Origin: Actinomycetota bacterium
Lineage (GTDB): Bacteria; Actinomycetota; Actinomycetes; Propionibacteriales; Propionibacteriaceae
Length of the DNA: 64,000 nt
NCBI GenBank assembly: GCA_020161015.1
Contig: JAIUOT010000009.1
Coordinates: 1 to 64,000, forward strand
Reading direction: 5' to 3'
In this document: positions 29,123 to 38,948 of the stretch, piece by piece
Layout of the letters: each line of letters opens with the position of its first letter
How positions within the stretch are numbered: the first letter of the stretch is position 1
The notes under the pieces: model-generated
The model's database searches: none
Told to the model about the DNA's origin: nothing
The model's input: only the letters and a program-made list of their open reading frames with translations
Made by a program: the position numbers and the translations under genes

Positions 29123-29208
29123 ATCAGGGTGCTCGAATGACCCTGCGCCCGTACCCTTTGCCAATCCCTGGGGGGACCGGGAAAGCAGATTGCTCACAAG
29201 GAGGAAAC

Positions 29209-30423
29209 GTGAACACACGCCTGTTCAAGCTCGCGGGCGTCGCCGTCGTGGCGGCATCGCTGGCACTCACCGGGTGCGGCTCCCGCACCGAACCGGCCGC
29301 CAGTGGCAGCGCGGGTGGGGCAACCAAGGTCGCGAAGATCGGTGTCATCGCGCCGCTCTCCGGTGACCTGTCCGCCCTCGGCCTGGGCATCCGCAACTCG
29401 GTCGACCTGGCGATCCGTCAGGCAAACGAGTCCGGAGCCATCCCGGGCTGGAAGCTCGAACTGGCCGCAGAGGACGACGAGGCCAAGCCCGACACCGGCA
29501 AGAACGCCGCCACCAAGCTCGCCTCCGACGACGCCGTGGTCGGCGTGGTCGGCACGCTGAACTCCTCGGTCGCCCAGAGCGTCATCCCGGTGCTCGACTC
29601 CGCGAAGATCGTCCAGGTCTCGCCGGCCAACACCAACCCGACGCTGACCAAGGGCGCGGACTTCCTGACCGCCCCCAAGCGTCCGAACGCCAACTACTTC
29701 CGTACCTGCACCACGGACGCGGTCCAGGGCCCCTTCGCCGCCCAGTACCTGCTCGGTGAGGGTGTGAAGAAGGTCGCGACCATCCACGACAAGAAGTCCT
29801 ACGGCCAGGGCCTGGTGAGCGAGTTCTCCAAGGCGTTCACCGCGGGCGGCGGCACCATCGTGGCCGCGGAGACCATCAACCCGGATGACAAGAACTTCTC
29901 CGCGGTGATCTCCAAGGTGCAGGGTGGGGCTCCCGAGGCCGTCTACTACGGCGGCGAGTACCCGCAGGCCGGACCGCTGTCCAAGCAGATGAAGGCTGCC
30001 GGGCTGAAGGTTCCGGTCATGGGTGGCGACGGCATCTTCTCCGGCGAGTTCATCAAGCTCGGCGGCACCGACGGTGACCTGGCCACGTCGGTCGGCGCAC
30101 CGGTGGACACCCTGGAGTCGGCCAAGCCGTTCCTCGAGGGCTACAAGGCCGCCGGCTTCGCCGAGGGCTACGAGGCCTACGGCGCGTACTCCTACGACGC
30201 GGCCAACGCGATCATCAACGCCCTGAAGGTCAGCCTCAAGGACGCAGCCGACGCCAAGTCGGCCCGCGAGGCCACCATCACGGCGATGGCGTCGGTCAGC
30301 TTCGACGGCGCCACCGGCAAGGTCGCCTTCGACGAGTTCGGTGACTCGGTGTCCCGCGTCCTCACGGTCTACGCCGTGACCAACGGTGCGTGGGCCGCCA
30401 AGAAGACCGGCGAACTGAAGTGA
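29209..30423 (+). CDS. livJ: Branched-chain amino acid ABC transporter substrate-binding lipoprotein
   Basis: 404 residues. A lipoprotein signal peptide ends in the lipobox LTGC (cleavage before Cys about 23), anchoring it to the outer face of the membrane. The mature domain is a periplasmic-binding type I fold of the Leu/Ile/Val family: KIGVIAPLSGDLSALGLGI, VVGVVGTLNSSVAQSVIPVL, DKKSYGQGLV, YGAYSYDAANAII. AAGGAGG seven bases before the GTG decides the start; the in-frame ATG at 29137 lacks one. First gene of livJHMGF. Exact ligand (Leu/Ile/Val or another amino acid) is not proven by sequence. Confidence 0.93.
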   Translation: MNTRLFKLAGVAVVAASLALTGCGSRTEPAASGSAGGATKVAKIGVIAPLSGDLSALGLGIRNSVDLAIRQANESGAIPGWKLELAAEDDEAKPDTGKNAATKLASDDAVVGVVGTLNSSVAQSVIPVLDSAKIVQVSPANTNPTLTKGADFLTAPKRPNANYFRTCTTDAVQGPFAAQYLLGEGVKKVATIHDKKSYGQGLVSEFSKAFTAGGGTIVAAETINPDDKNFSAVISKVQGGAPEAVYYGGEYPQAGPLSKQMKAAGLKVPVMGGDGIFSGEFIKLGGTDGDLATSVGAPVDTLESAKPFLEGYKAAGFAEGYEAYGAYSYDAANAIINALKVSLKDAADAKSAREATITAMASVSFDGATGKVAFDEFGDSVSRVLTVYAVTNGAWAAKKTGELK

Positions 30424-30428
30424 TCTCA

Positions 30429-30470
30429 GGACCCGCCGGCGCCCACTCCCGGGTGGGCGCCGGCGGGTCC
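30429..30470 (+). terminator. Perfect 18-bp hairpin between livJ and livH
   Basis: Arms 30429-30446 and 30453-30470 (core CCGCCGGCGCCC/GGGCGCCGGCGG) with a six-base loop. It lies five bases after the livJ stop and has no U tract. It more likely stabilises the livJ mRNA or partly terminates, giving excess binding protein over the membrane subunits. Confidence 0.7.
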
Positions 30471-30500
30471 TCGTCCTCGAACGAAGAGGTGCGTGCCTAA

Positions 30501-31459
<959 letters not shown>

Positions 31460-31463
<4 letters not shown>

Positions 31464-33190
31464 GGGTCATCATCAGCGACGAGACCAAGGTCCGCTTCCG
31501 CTACCCGGCCCGCGCGGTCGGCATCGTCGGCGCCGTCCTCATGATCGTGTCGATCTTCCTGCCGTGGTCCTACGGCAGTGGTGCTCTCGACGACGTCGGC
31601 TTCTACGGGGCGCCGTCACCCCTCCAGTTCGCGTTCGTGGTCCTGCCCGTGCTGATCCTGCTGCTGCTGGCGATCCCGCTGGTCGGCAAGCAGAGGCTGG
31701 GCCAGTGGGCCAAGACGGTGGCGTGGAACACCTCCGCCAAGACCGCGTCCCTGGCGACGCTCGCCACCGTCCTGATCGGGCTGGCGGCGATCGCGATCGA
31801 GCTGAAGGGCCTGGTCAACATCGACGTCGGCGGCTTCACCGCCCTCGTCGGAGCACTGCTGGCCGCCGTCGCGACGCCGTTCCTCCCGGACTCGCCGGAG
31901 CCGACGCTGGCACGGGTGAAGAGCCCCACCTGGCTCCAGATCCTCGGGATCGTGCTGATGATGGCGGGCGTGCTGTTCGCGGCCGCGTTCGCGCTGAACC
32001 AGACCGACGCCGGGGCCTTCCTCACCTTCGTCGCGTTCCTCGTGGGCGTGGTGCTGGTGTTGCGGCAGTTGGGAGTGATGGCCTGGATCGGCATCGCCGG
32101 CGCCAACAACAACCGGGTCCTCGTGCTCGCGGCGTTCGCGACAGCCTTCGCGTTCCCGTTCACCCAGAACGGGTCGGACGCGAACATGTCGATCGCCTCC
32201 CAGGTGCTCATCTTCGCCGCAGCCGCTCTCGGCCTGAACATCGTGGTGGGCCTGGTCGGCCTGCTCGACCTCGGCTACATCGCGTTCCTCGGAGCGGGTG
32301 CGTTCACGGCTGCGATCCTGTCCGAGTCGGCCTTCTCCACCCTGGACTTCCACCCGCCGTTCATCGTCGTGGTGCTGATCTCGGGCACGGTCGCGTCCCT
32401 GCTGGGCCTGCTGATCGGTGCGCCCACGCTGCGCGTCTCCGGTGACTACCTGGCCATCGTGACGCTCGCCTTCGGCGAGATCTTCCGGATCACCATGAAC
32501 AACCTGGACGGCAACGACGGCCCGAACCTGACCAACGGGTCGAACGGCATCCCGGGGATCCCGGACCTCGAGTTCCTCGGGTTCAACTTCGGGGACGCGC
32601 ACGTCATCTTCGGCGTCGACATCGGCCGGTTCGCCAACTACTACTGGCTGATGCTGTTGGTGATCGCGCTGATCATCGTGGTGTTCATGAACCTGAACTA
32701 CTCCCGCATCGGCCGCGGCTGGGTGGCCATCCGCGAGGACGAACTGGCCGCGGAGGCGATGGGTGTGAACACCTTCGCCCTCAAGCTGCTGGCCTTCGCC
32801 GGGGGCGCCTTCCTCGCCGGTGTCGCGGGTGCGGTCAAGGCCCACCACGACGTCTCGGTGACGCCCGACCAGTACGTCTTCCTCGAGTCGGCGTTCCTGC
32901 TGGCAGCGGTGGTGCTGGGCGGCATGGGCACCGTGGTCGGCGTCCTGATCGGCGCGACGATCCTGAAGCTGCTGCCCGAGAAGCTCCGCTTCTTCTCCGA
33001 CTACCGCCTGCTGCTGTTCGGCCTGCTGATGGTCGTCATGATGCAGTTCCGGCCGGAGGGCATCGTCGCGGACGAACGCAGACAGATGGAGTTCCACGAC
33101 GAGGACGAGGAACTGGCCGAGGAGATCGAGGAGGAGCTGATCTCGCATCACGCCCACCTGAACCCGGAACGGAGGGGGTTCGACCTATGA
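31460..33190 (+). CDS. livM: Branched-chain amino acid ABC transporter permease LivM with long N-terminal membrane extension
   Basis: 576 residues, well above the usual 320-420. The first 230 or so residues carry about five extra membrane helices (for example LPWSYGSG, LQFAFVVLPVLILLLLAIPL). The LivM core starts near 255 with ASQVLIFAAAALGLNIVVGL and includes GLLDLGYIAFLGAGAF, LRVSGDYLAIVTLAFGEIFR and the coupling region RGWVAIREDELAAEAMGVN. The acidic C-terminal tail (DEDEELAEEIEEEL) is also extra. The ATG overlaps the livH stop and the stop overlaps the livG start, so the genes are coupled. Confidence 0.92.
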
Positions 33191-34065
33191 CCCAGGTGAT
33201 GAGTGGGGCCGGCCACCACGTCGACGCCAGCACGCTGCTGCTCCAGGCGTCCAGCGTGACCATGCGGTTCGGCGGCCTGACCGCGGTGAACAACGTCAGC
33301 CTCGACGTCCACGCCGGCGAGATCGTGGGCCTGATCGGGCCGAACGGCGCGGGCAAGACGACGTTCTTCAACTGCCTGACCGGCCTGTACAAGCCGACCT
33401 CGGGCGAGGTCCGCTTCGCGGGCGAGCTGCTGCCGCCCAAGCCGCGGCTCGTGGTCCGGGCCGGCATGGCGCGCACCTTCCAGAACATCCGGCTGTTCCA
33501 CAACATGACGGCGCTGGAGAACGTCATGGTGGGCATGTACAGCCGGACGAAGACGAACGCGATCGACGCGGTCTTCCGTCTCCCGCGGCACCGGCGCGAG
33601 GAGCTCGCCTCGACCGAGCGTGCGCGCGAGCTGCTGGACTTCGTGGGTCTGAGCAGCGCGGCGGACATGCTGTCGCGCAACCTGCCCTACGGCGACCAGC
33701 GGCGGCTGGAGATCGCCCGTGCGCTCGCCACGGACCCGAAGCTGCTGCTGCTGGACGAGCCCACCGCGGGCATGAACCCGCAGGAGACGCGGCAGGCGGA
33801 GGAGTTGATCTTCAAGATCCGCGACCTCGGCCTGGCGGTGCTCGTGATCGAGCACGACATGCGCTTCATCTTCAACCTCTGCGACCGGGTGTGCTGCCTG
33901 GTGCGCGGCGAGGTCCTGGTGGAGGGTGTCGGCGAGGTGGTCCAGAACGACCCGCGGGTGATCGAGGCCTACATCGGCGCTCCGGCGGAGCCGCCGGCCG
34001 ATGTGCCGCCGCCCACGGCGGAGCCGCCCGCGTCCGAGGCAGGAAAGGGAAGTGCCGATGCTTGA
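33187..34065 (+). CDS. livG: Branched-chain amino acid ABC transporter ATP-binding protein LivG
   Basis: 292 residues. Walker A GLIGPNGAGKTTFFNCLTG (about 50-68), Q-loop ARTFQNIRLF, signature NLPYGDQRRLEIARAL (YGDQ, as in LivG proteins), Walker B LLLLDEPTAGMNP and H-loop VLVIEHDM. LivG and LivF form the nucleotide-binding pair of the transporter. A Pro/Ala-rich C-terminal tail of about 30 residues (APAEPPADVPPPTAEPP) exceeds the usual length of 255. Overlaps livM by four bases and livF by eight. Confidence 0.95.
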   Translation: MTQVMSGAGHHVDASTLLLQASSVTMRFGGLTAVNNVSLDVHAGEIVGLIGPNGAGKTTFFNCLTGLYKPTSGEVRFAGELLPPKPRLVVRAGMARTFQNIRLFHNMTALENVMVGMYSRTKTNAIDAVFRLPRHRREELASTERARELLDFVGLSSAADMLSRNLPYGDQRRLEIARALATDPKLLLLDEPTAGMNPQETRQAEELIFKIRDLGLAVLVIEHDMRFIFNLCDRVCCLVRGEVLVEGVGEVVQNDPRVIEAYIGAPAEPPADVPPPTAEPPASEAGKGSADA

Positions 34066-34765
34066 GGTGAAGGACATGGTGGTGGCCTACGGCCGCGTGA
34101 ACGCGGTCAAGGGCATCAGCTTCACCGTGGAAGAGGGCCAGATCGTCACCCTGCTGGGCACCAACGGCGCGGGCAAGTCCACGACCCTGCGCGCGGTGTC
34201 CGGGCTGCTCAAGCTGGTCTCCGGCGAGATCTGGTTCCAGGGCGCACGGCTGGACGGGACGCCGGCCCACCGCGTGGTCGAGCTGGGCATCGCCCAGTCG
34301 CCCGAGGGCCGGCGGCTGTTCCGCCAGATGACGGTGGAGGACAACCTGAAGCTCGGCGCCTACTCGCGCCGGGACACCGCGGCGATCCGGTCCGACATGG
34401 ACCGGGTCTACGACCTCTTCCCTGTGCTCGGCAGCCGGCGCTCGGAGCCCGCGGGCCTGTTCTCCGGCGGCGAGCAGCAGATGCTGGCCATCGGGCGGGC
34501 CATGATGAGCCGGCCCAAGCTGCTGATGCTGGACGAGCCGTCCATGGGCCTCAGCCCGATCATGACCCAGACGATCATGAAGACGATCCGCGACCTCCAG
34601 GCCGACGGTGTGACGATCCTGCTCGTGGAGCAGAACGCGCAGGCCGCCCTGTCGCTCGCCGACAGGGGCTACGTCCTCGAGGTCGGGCAGATCATGTTCT
34701 CCGACACCGGCCGCAACCTCCTCGGTGACGACCGCGTCAAGCTCACCTACCTCGGCGCCGACTGA
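34058..34765 (+). CDS. livF: Branched-chain amino acid ABC transporter ATP-binding protein LivF
   Basis: 235 residues, family length. Walker A LLGTNGAGKSTTLRAVSGL (GTNGAGKST), Q-loop GIAQSPEGRRLFRQMTV, signature LFSGGEQQMLAIGRAMM, Walker B LLMLDEPSMGLSP and H-loop LLVEQNAQ are all present; EQNA is typical of LivF. The ATG follows AGGAAAGGG inside the end of livG. It is the last gene of the operon; a structured repeat follows the stop codon. Confidence 0.96.
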   Translation: MLEVKDMVVAYGRVNAVKGISFTVEEGQIVTLLGTNGAGKSTTLRAVSGLLKLVSGEIWFQGARLDGTPAHRVVELGIAQSPEGRRLFRQMTVEDNLKLGAYSRRDTAAIRSDMDRVYDLFPVLGSRRSEPAGLFSGGEQQMLAIGRAMMSRPKLLMLDEPSMGLSPIMTQTIMKTIRDLQADGVTILLVEQNAQAALSLADRGYVLEVGQIMFSDTGRNLLGDDRVKLTYLGAD

Positions 34766-34778
34766 CCTCCGTCCGGCT

Positions 34779-34864
34779 GGGCCAGCCTTCCCGCGCGAGG
34801 ACCAGCCTTGTGGCCGAGGGCTCGCGCACAGGCGCTGGCCCTCGGCCGAATGGCTGGCCCTCGG
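34779..34864. repeat. REP-like structured repeat, copy A
   Basis: CCAGCC (34802-34807) pairs with GGCTGG (34852-34857). Inside it GGCCGAGGG (34812-34820) pairs perfectly with CCCTCGGCC (34839-34847), and a small GCGC/GCGC hairpin with loop ACAG closes the centre. An additional outer-arm copy GGGCCAGCCTTCCCGCG precedes it. The same nested arms recur at 55650 and 56721. It lies after livF and may also terminate the operon. Confidence 0.75.
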
Positions 34865-34914
34865 TGTTGGGGGGGTGGTGCGGGGCGGTCCCGGACGGGG
34901 CGGACGCGGCTTGT

Positions 34915-34920
34915 TAGGGT
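34915..34920 (+). promoter_or_regulatory. -10 hexamer TAGGGT, leaderless
   Basis: The seventh base after TAGGGT is the A of the ATG at 34927, so the DUF3097 mRNA is predicted to be leaderless. Confidence 0.55.
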
Positions 34921-34926
34921 GCCGGG

Positions 34927-35745
34927 ATGCGGTACGAGCGTGACGTCCTGAGCCCCGGCTGGCAGCGCGCGGGCAAGCCGGTCACCGTGGAGACGCCGGT
35001 GAGCGTCGGCATGGTGGTCGAGGACCCCACGTCCGGATTCTGCGGGGCGGTGGTGCGGTGGGAGAACGGGCTGGTCGTGCTGGAGGACCGGCTCGGTGCT
35101 CGCCGCAGCTTCCCGTTCGGTCCCGGCTTCTGGCTGGACGGGAAGCCGGTCAGCCTCGTCGCCCCGCCGAGGACGCAGCGTCCCGCCGCCCCGACGCACA
35201 CTGCGTCCGGTTCGCGCGTCGGGGACGTCGGGCCCGCCCGGGTGGCGGCCGCGTCCCGTATCTACGTCGAGGGACGCCACGACGCGGAACTGGTGGAGAA
35301 GATCTGGGGCGACGACCTGCGCCACGAGGGCGTGGTCGTGGAGTTCCTGGGCGGCGTCGACGACCTGCCGGCCATCGTCGCGGAGTTCTCCCCGGCCCCC
35401 GACCGACGCCTGGGCGTGCTCGTCGACCACCTCGTGCCGGGCAGCAAGGAGAGCCGGATCGTGGCGCAGGTGTCCTCGCCCCACGTGCTGGTCACCGGCC
35501 ACCCCTACATCGACATCTGGCAGGCCGTGCGCCCCGAGCGGCTGGGCCTCCAGGCCTGGCCGGTCGTGCCGAGGGACATCGAGTGGAAGCACGGTGCCTC
35601 CCGAGCCCTGGGACGCCCCTTCGCGAGCCAGGCCGACATCGCCGCCACGTGGCAGTGGATCCTGGGACGGGTCCGCGACTGGCGGGACCTGGACGCCGCG
35701 CTGCCGCGCGAGGTGGAACGCCTGATCGACTTCGTCACCGGCTGA
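34927..35745 (+). CDS. DUF3097 family protein
   Basis: 272 residues. The whole length matches the actinobacterial DUF3097 family: N-terminal beta-barrel-like region (VGMVVEDPTSGFCGAVVRWENG) [parts: GMVVEDPTSGFCGAVVRW], then a conserved TOPRIM-like stretch with RIYVEGRHDAELVEKIWG, GVVVEFLGGVDDLP and LGVLVDHLVPGSKESRI. The acidic residues EGRHD and LVDHL suggest a metal-dependent nucleic-acid function by analogy with TOPRIM proteins, but no activity is established. In related genomes it often sits near hemW and hrcA, as here. Confidence 0.85.
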   Translation: MRYERDVLSPGWQRAGKPVTVETPVSVGMVVEDPTSGFCGAVVRWENGLVVLEDRLGARRSFPFGPGFWLDGKPVSLVAPPRTQRPAAPTHTASGSRVGDVGPARVAAASRIYVEGRHDAELVEKIWGDDLRHEGVVVEFLGGVDDLPAIVAEFSPAPDRRLGVLVDHLVPGSKESRIVAQVSSPHVLVTGHPYIDIWQAVRPERLGLQAWPVVPRDIEWKHGASRALGRPFASQADIAATWQWILGRVRDWRDLDAALPREVERLIDFVTG

Positions 35746-35863
35746 GAGCCACAGGTCCGGCCCGTCGCCGTCGCCCGACTACAGGACGGACGAGGGCGGG
35801 ACGTCCGTCAGCGGGTGGATAGCCTGTCGACAGCCCCCAAGGTTCCGACCAGCTCAGGAGTCC

Positions 35864-36634
35864 GTGTTGCACACCCAAGAGGTAGCGGGTCTCCTCGCCG
35901 ATGTCGCTGATCGGCTCATCCTGCCCCGGTTCGGCGCGCTCGGATCCGAGGACATCGAGGAGAAGAAGCCCGGCGACCTGGTCACCGTGGCCGACCGCGA
36001 CGCCGAGGTGGAGATCGCCCGGGTCCTGCGCGCGGCCGAGCCTGGCGTCCTCGTCGTCGGCGAGGAGGGCGTGTTCACCGATCCCAGCAGCCTCGACGCA
36101 CTGCCGCACGCCGAGCACGCCTGGGTGATCGACCCGGTGGACGGTACCCGCAACTTCGCTCGTGGCCGCGCGGACTTCGCGGTGATGCTGGCCGAGGTGC
36201 GCAACGGGGAGACCGTCCGCGGCTGGATCTGGCAGCCGATCCACTGCCGCATGTACATCGCGGAGCGCGGCGCCGGCGTCACCCGCAACGACGAGCGGCT
36301 CGCACCGCCGCCGCCCAGCCCGCGGGAGGTCCCGCTGGGTGCCAGCTACCTGCCGGTCCCGGGTGAGGAGCAGGCGGACGTGAAGCTGATCCGCTCCTGG
36401 GGATCGTGCGGCATCGACTACCCGAAGCTGGTCGAAGGAGAGCTCGATTTCCTCAGCTACCGCTCGATGTTCCCCTGGGACCATCTCGCGGGCGCCCTCA
36501 TGGTGACCGAGCTGGGCGGACGCATCGCCACCGACACCGGCGTCGACTACCACTCCGGCGTGATCGGACGCCGCCTGCTCTCCGCGATGGACCCGCGCCT
36601 GTGGCAGGTGTCGAGGGACGCGCTGTTCGGCTAG
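35864..36634 (+). CDS. Inositol monophosphatase-family phosphatase (possible histidinol-phosphatase)
   Basis: 256 residues. Metal-binding motifs are complete: VVGEEG (first Glu), IDPVDGTRNFARG (Asp/Ile/Asp) and FPWDHLAGALMVTELGG (C-terminal Asp). The family covers inositol-1-phosphatase, fructose-1,6-bisphosphatase, PAP phosphatase and, in actinomycetes, HisN histidinol-phosphatase; sequence alone does not separate these. The GTG start follows CAGGAG. A palindromic hairpin follows the stop. Confidence 0.87.
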   Translation: MLHTQEVAGLLADVADRLILPRFGALGSEDIEEKKPGDLVTVADRDAEVEIARVLRAAEPGVLVVGEEGVFTDPSSLDALPHAEHAWVIDPVDGTRNFARGRADFAVMLAEVRNGETVRGWIWQPIHCRMYIAERGAGVTRNDERLAPPPPSPREVPLGASYLPVPGEEQADVKLIRSWGSCGIDYPKLVEGELDFLSYRSMFPWDHLAGALMVTELGGRIATDTGVDYHSGVIGRRLLSAMDPRLWQVSRDALFG

Positions 36635-36638
36635 CTGT

Positions 36639-36669
36639 ACTGACCGGAGGTCGACCTCCGGGGATCAGT
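36639..36669 (+). terminator. Hairpin after the inositol-phosphatase-like gene
   Basis: The 18-bp palindrome CCGGAGGTCGACCTCCGG (36644-36661) is flanked by ACTGA and TCAGT, which extend the stem. It starts four bases after the stop codon. No T tract. Confidence 0.55.
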
Positions 36670-36755
36670 GCCGCCGGACCGCCGAGCCGCCGCCTGTACT
36701 GGCGCGCCCGGCGATGGCAGAGTGTTCGGAGCAGCTTCGCGGAAAGGGAGCCGAC

Positions 36756-36938
36756 ATGGCCGACAAAGACCTCAATGACGACCTCAAGGCACAGATGCGC
36801 GAGGCGCTGGAGCGCAAGAAGCAGGGCCACGACGACGCGGTGGCGGGCACCGACCACCACCGCGACAAGGGCCCGGCCGAGCGTGGCCGGCAGGGTGGCG
36901 GCGGCATGTTCCGCCGCAAGGCCGGCGGGGGCAGCTGA
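36756..36938 (+). CDS. Small DUF5302 family protein
   Basis: 60 residues, highly charged, MADKDLNDDLKAQMREALER followed by a His/Asp segment and the basic end FRRKAGGGS. This matches the short actinobacterial DUF5302 family (NDDLKxxxREALxRK ... FRRKxG). Function unknown. AAAGGGAG precedes the ATG at good spacing, which favours this start over the in-frame ATG at 36714. It is convergent with the metallo-beta-lactamase-fold gene; a weak 7-bp hairpin lies between them (36942-36958). Confidence 0.75.
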   Translation: MADKDLNDDLKAQMREALERKKQGHDDAVAGTDHHRDKGPAERGRQGGGGMFRRKAGGGS

Positions 36939-36987
36939 GCGCGGCGGACGGTCCGCCGTCGCTGCCGGTTGAGCCGGGACCGGGAGG

Positions 36988-37827
36988 TCAGGCCAGCGGG
37001 AGCTGCGGACGGGGGACCTTGCCCTCGGCAGCCAGCTGGGCGTAGGCCAGGGGCAGCACGGCGCGGACGGTGGCCTCGTCGAACGGCCACTCGCCGGCCT
37101 CGTACGCCTCGGTGAGCTTCACCCCGTGGCCGACCAGGTACTCCACCTGCCCGTAGAGGCCGGAGATCTCCGCGCGCTGGGTGAACCCGGCGAGGCGGTC
37201 CATCGGCCGGCCGTGCCCGGGCACGATGACCGTGTGCTCCGTGACCAGGCCGAGGATGCCGTCGACGGCGCTGGGCCACTCCTTGAGGTGGCAGTCGTCG
37301 CCGAAGGACGGCGGGCCGGAGCTCTCCAGCAGGTCGCCGGCGAAGATCACGTCGGCGTCCGGCACGATCACCGCGACGTCGCCGTCGGTGTGCCCGCGTC
37401 CGAAGTGGACGACCTCGACCCGCCGTCCGCCGGCATCGAGCACGCGCGCCAGCGAGAAGGTGTCCGACGGGGCGGCCAGGCTGCCGTGCTCCACCCCGAG
37501 CGCGGCCGACGCCCGCCGCGCCTCCGGCCGGTCCAGCGACGCGGGGACGGTCTCGTGCGCCCACGTCGGCAGCCCCGCGAAGCCGGCTACGCCGTACAGG
37601 TGGTCGTAGTGCCAGTGGGTGACCACGGCGCCGACCACGGGGACGCCCGTGAGCTCCTCGGCGCGCAGCCGGATCTCCGCGCCCTGCGCCGGCGACGATC
37701 CGGTGTCGACGACCAGGCAGCCGGACGGGCCGGCGACGACGCCGATGTTCACCCCCGCGGGCTCGGCGACGGCGACGAACACGCCGTCGGCCACGGGTAC
37801 GAAGGTGTCCACCGAGAACTGCATCAC
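36988..37827 (-). CDS. Metallo-beta-lactamase-fold hydrolase
   Basis: 279 residues. Zinc-binding motifs: THWHYDHLYG (HxHxDH), the His of GRGHTDGD, the Asp of FAGDLLES and the His of VPGHGRP. VVDTGSSPAQGAEIR at the N-terminus is typical of the superfamily. Substrates range from thiolesters to lactones; none can be assigned. GTG at 37827 is chosen over the next-codon ATG because TAGGCT (minus strand, 37834-37839) puts the transcription start exactly there. Divergent from hrcA. Confidence 0.82.
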   Translation of the reverse strand: MMQFSVDTFVPVADGVFVAVAEPAGVNIGVVAGPSGCLVVDTGSSPAQGAEIRLRAEELTGVPVVGAVVTHWHYDHLYGVAGFAGLPTWAHETVPASLDRPEARRASAALGVEHGSLAAPSDTFSLARVLDAGGRRVEVVHFGRGHTDGDVAVIVPDADVIFAGDLLESSGPPSFGDDCHLKEWPSAVDGILGLVTEHTVIVPGHGRPMDRLAGFTQRAEISGLYGQVEYLVGHGVKLTEAYEAGEWPFDEATVRAVLPLAYAQLAAEGKVPRPQLPLA

Positions 37828-37877
37828 GGGGCCAGCCTAGGGCGTGCCGGGCGTGCCCTCCGGCCCCGGCGCTGGGC

Positions 37878-37908
37878 TAGACTGGCACTCCACCACCCAG
37901 AGTGCCAA
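37878..37908 (+). promoter_or_regulatory. hrcA promoter -10 (TAGACT) and CIRCE operator
   Basis: TAGACT (37878-37883) is followed directly by TGGCACTC (37883-37890), nine bases, and GAGTGCCA (37900-37907). This is the CIRCE inverted repeat (TTAGCACTC-N9-GAGTGCTAA) with the exact 9-base spacer. It implies autoregulation by HrcA of the hrcA-dnaJ operon. Confidence 0.88.
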
Positions 37909-37928
37909 TCGCTGAGGGGAGGCCTGCC

Positions 37929-38945
37929 GTGCTCGACGACCGCAAGCTCACCATCCTGCGGGCGATCGTCACCGATTACGTGTCGATGCGCGAACCGGTG
38001 GGTTCGCGCGCCCTCGTGGAGCGCTACCACCTCGACGTGTCGCCGGCGACCGTGCGCAACGACATGGCGGTGCTGGAGGAGGAGGGCTACATCATGCAGC
38101 CCCACACCAGCGCCGGCCGCATCCCCACCGACAAGGGCTACCGCCTGTTCGTCGACCGGCTGGGGGCGGTGAAGCCGCTGTCGTCGGCGGAGCGGCGCGC
38201 GATCGAGACCTTCATGGCCGGCGCGGTGGACGTCGACGACGTCGTGCGCCGGACGGTGCGGCTGCTCGCCCAGATCACCCAGCAGGTGGCCATCGTCCAG
38301 TACCCGGTGCTGTCCCGGGCGACGCTGCGGCACCTCGAGATCGTGAGCCTGACCCCCGAGCGCGGGCTGCTGATCCTGGTGAACTCCGCCGGCAAGGTCG
38401 ACCAGCACCCGGTCGACCTCGGCGGGGCGTCGCCGGACGACATCGCCGACCTGCGCGGACGCCTGGTGGCCGCCCTCGTCGGCCTCGGCCCGAGCCAGGC
38501 CGCAGAACGGGCCGCCACGCTGGCCGAGGAGCTGCCCGACGGGCTGCGTCCGCTCGGGGCTGTGGTCATCGCCGCCCTCGTCGAGGTGGCCAGCGCCGAC
38601 CCGTCCACCCGCGTCGTGGTGGGCGGGGTCCCGAACCTCACCCGCTTCTCCGACCAGTACGAGACCACCGTCCGCCCGGTCCTTGAGGCGCTCGAGGAAC
38701 AGGTCGTGCTGCTCCGGTTGTTGGGGGAGGTGGCCGGAGCCGGCGACGTGCTCGTCCGGATCGGCCACGAGAACCCGTACGAGCCGCTGCACGCCACCTC
38801 CGTGGTCGCCAGCGGCTACGGCACCAGCAGCGATATCTGGGCGAACCTCGGGGTGGTCGGCCCCACCCGGATGGACTACCCCTCGACCATGGCCGCGGTG
38901 CGGGCGGTGGCCCGCTACGTCGGCCGGTTCCTAGCCGAAGGATGA
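37929..38945 (+). CDS. hrcA: Heat-inducible transcription repressor HrcA
   Basis: 338 residues, family length. The N-terminal winged helix ([38 protein letters not shown]) is followed by [19 protein letters not shown], the classic HrcA motif. A GAF-like domain and a dimerisation insert complete the protein. HrcA binds CIRCE and is kept active by GroEL. GAGGGGAGG before the GTG fixes the start. Its own promoter carries CIRCE, and another CIRCE lies before hsp20 at 59331. dnaJ follows after three bases. Confidence 0.97.
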   Translation: MLDDRKLTILRAIVTDYVSMREPVGSRALVERYHLDVSPATVRNDMAVLEEEGYIMQPHTSAGRIPTDKGYRLFVDRLGAVKPLSSAERRAIETFMAGAVDVDDVVRRTVRLLAQITQQVAIVQYPVLSRATLRHLEIVSLTPERGLLILVNSAGKVDQHPVDLGGASPDDIADLRGRLVAALVGLGPSQAAERAATLAEELPDGLRPLGAVVIAALVEVASADPSTRVVVGGVPNLTRFSDQYETTVRPVLEALEEQVVLLRLLGEVAGAGDVLVRIGHENPYEPLHATSVVASGYGTSSDIWANLGVVGPTRMDYPSTMAAVRAVARYVGRFLAEG

Positions 38946-38948
38946 TGC

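Noticed and set aside
29137-29208. Possible leader peptide or early start (MTLRPYPLPIP...) before livJ
   Set aside because: The frame continues into livJ without a stop and has no run of branched-chain codons. The strong AAGGAGG at 29199-29205 marks the GTG at 29209 as the real start.
36939-36987. Strong terminator between the DUF5302 gene and the metallo-beta-lactamase-fold gene
   Set aside because: Only a 7-bp stem with a 3-base loop (36942-36958) and no T tract is seen; too weak to list as a terminator.
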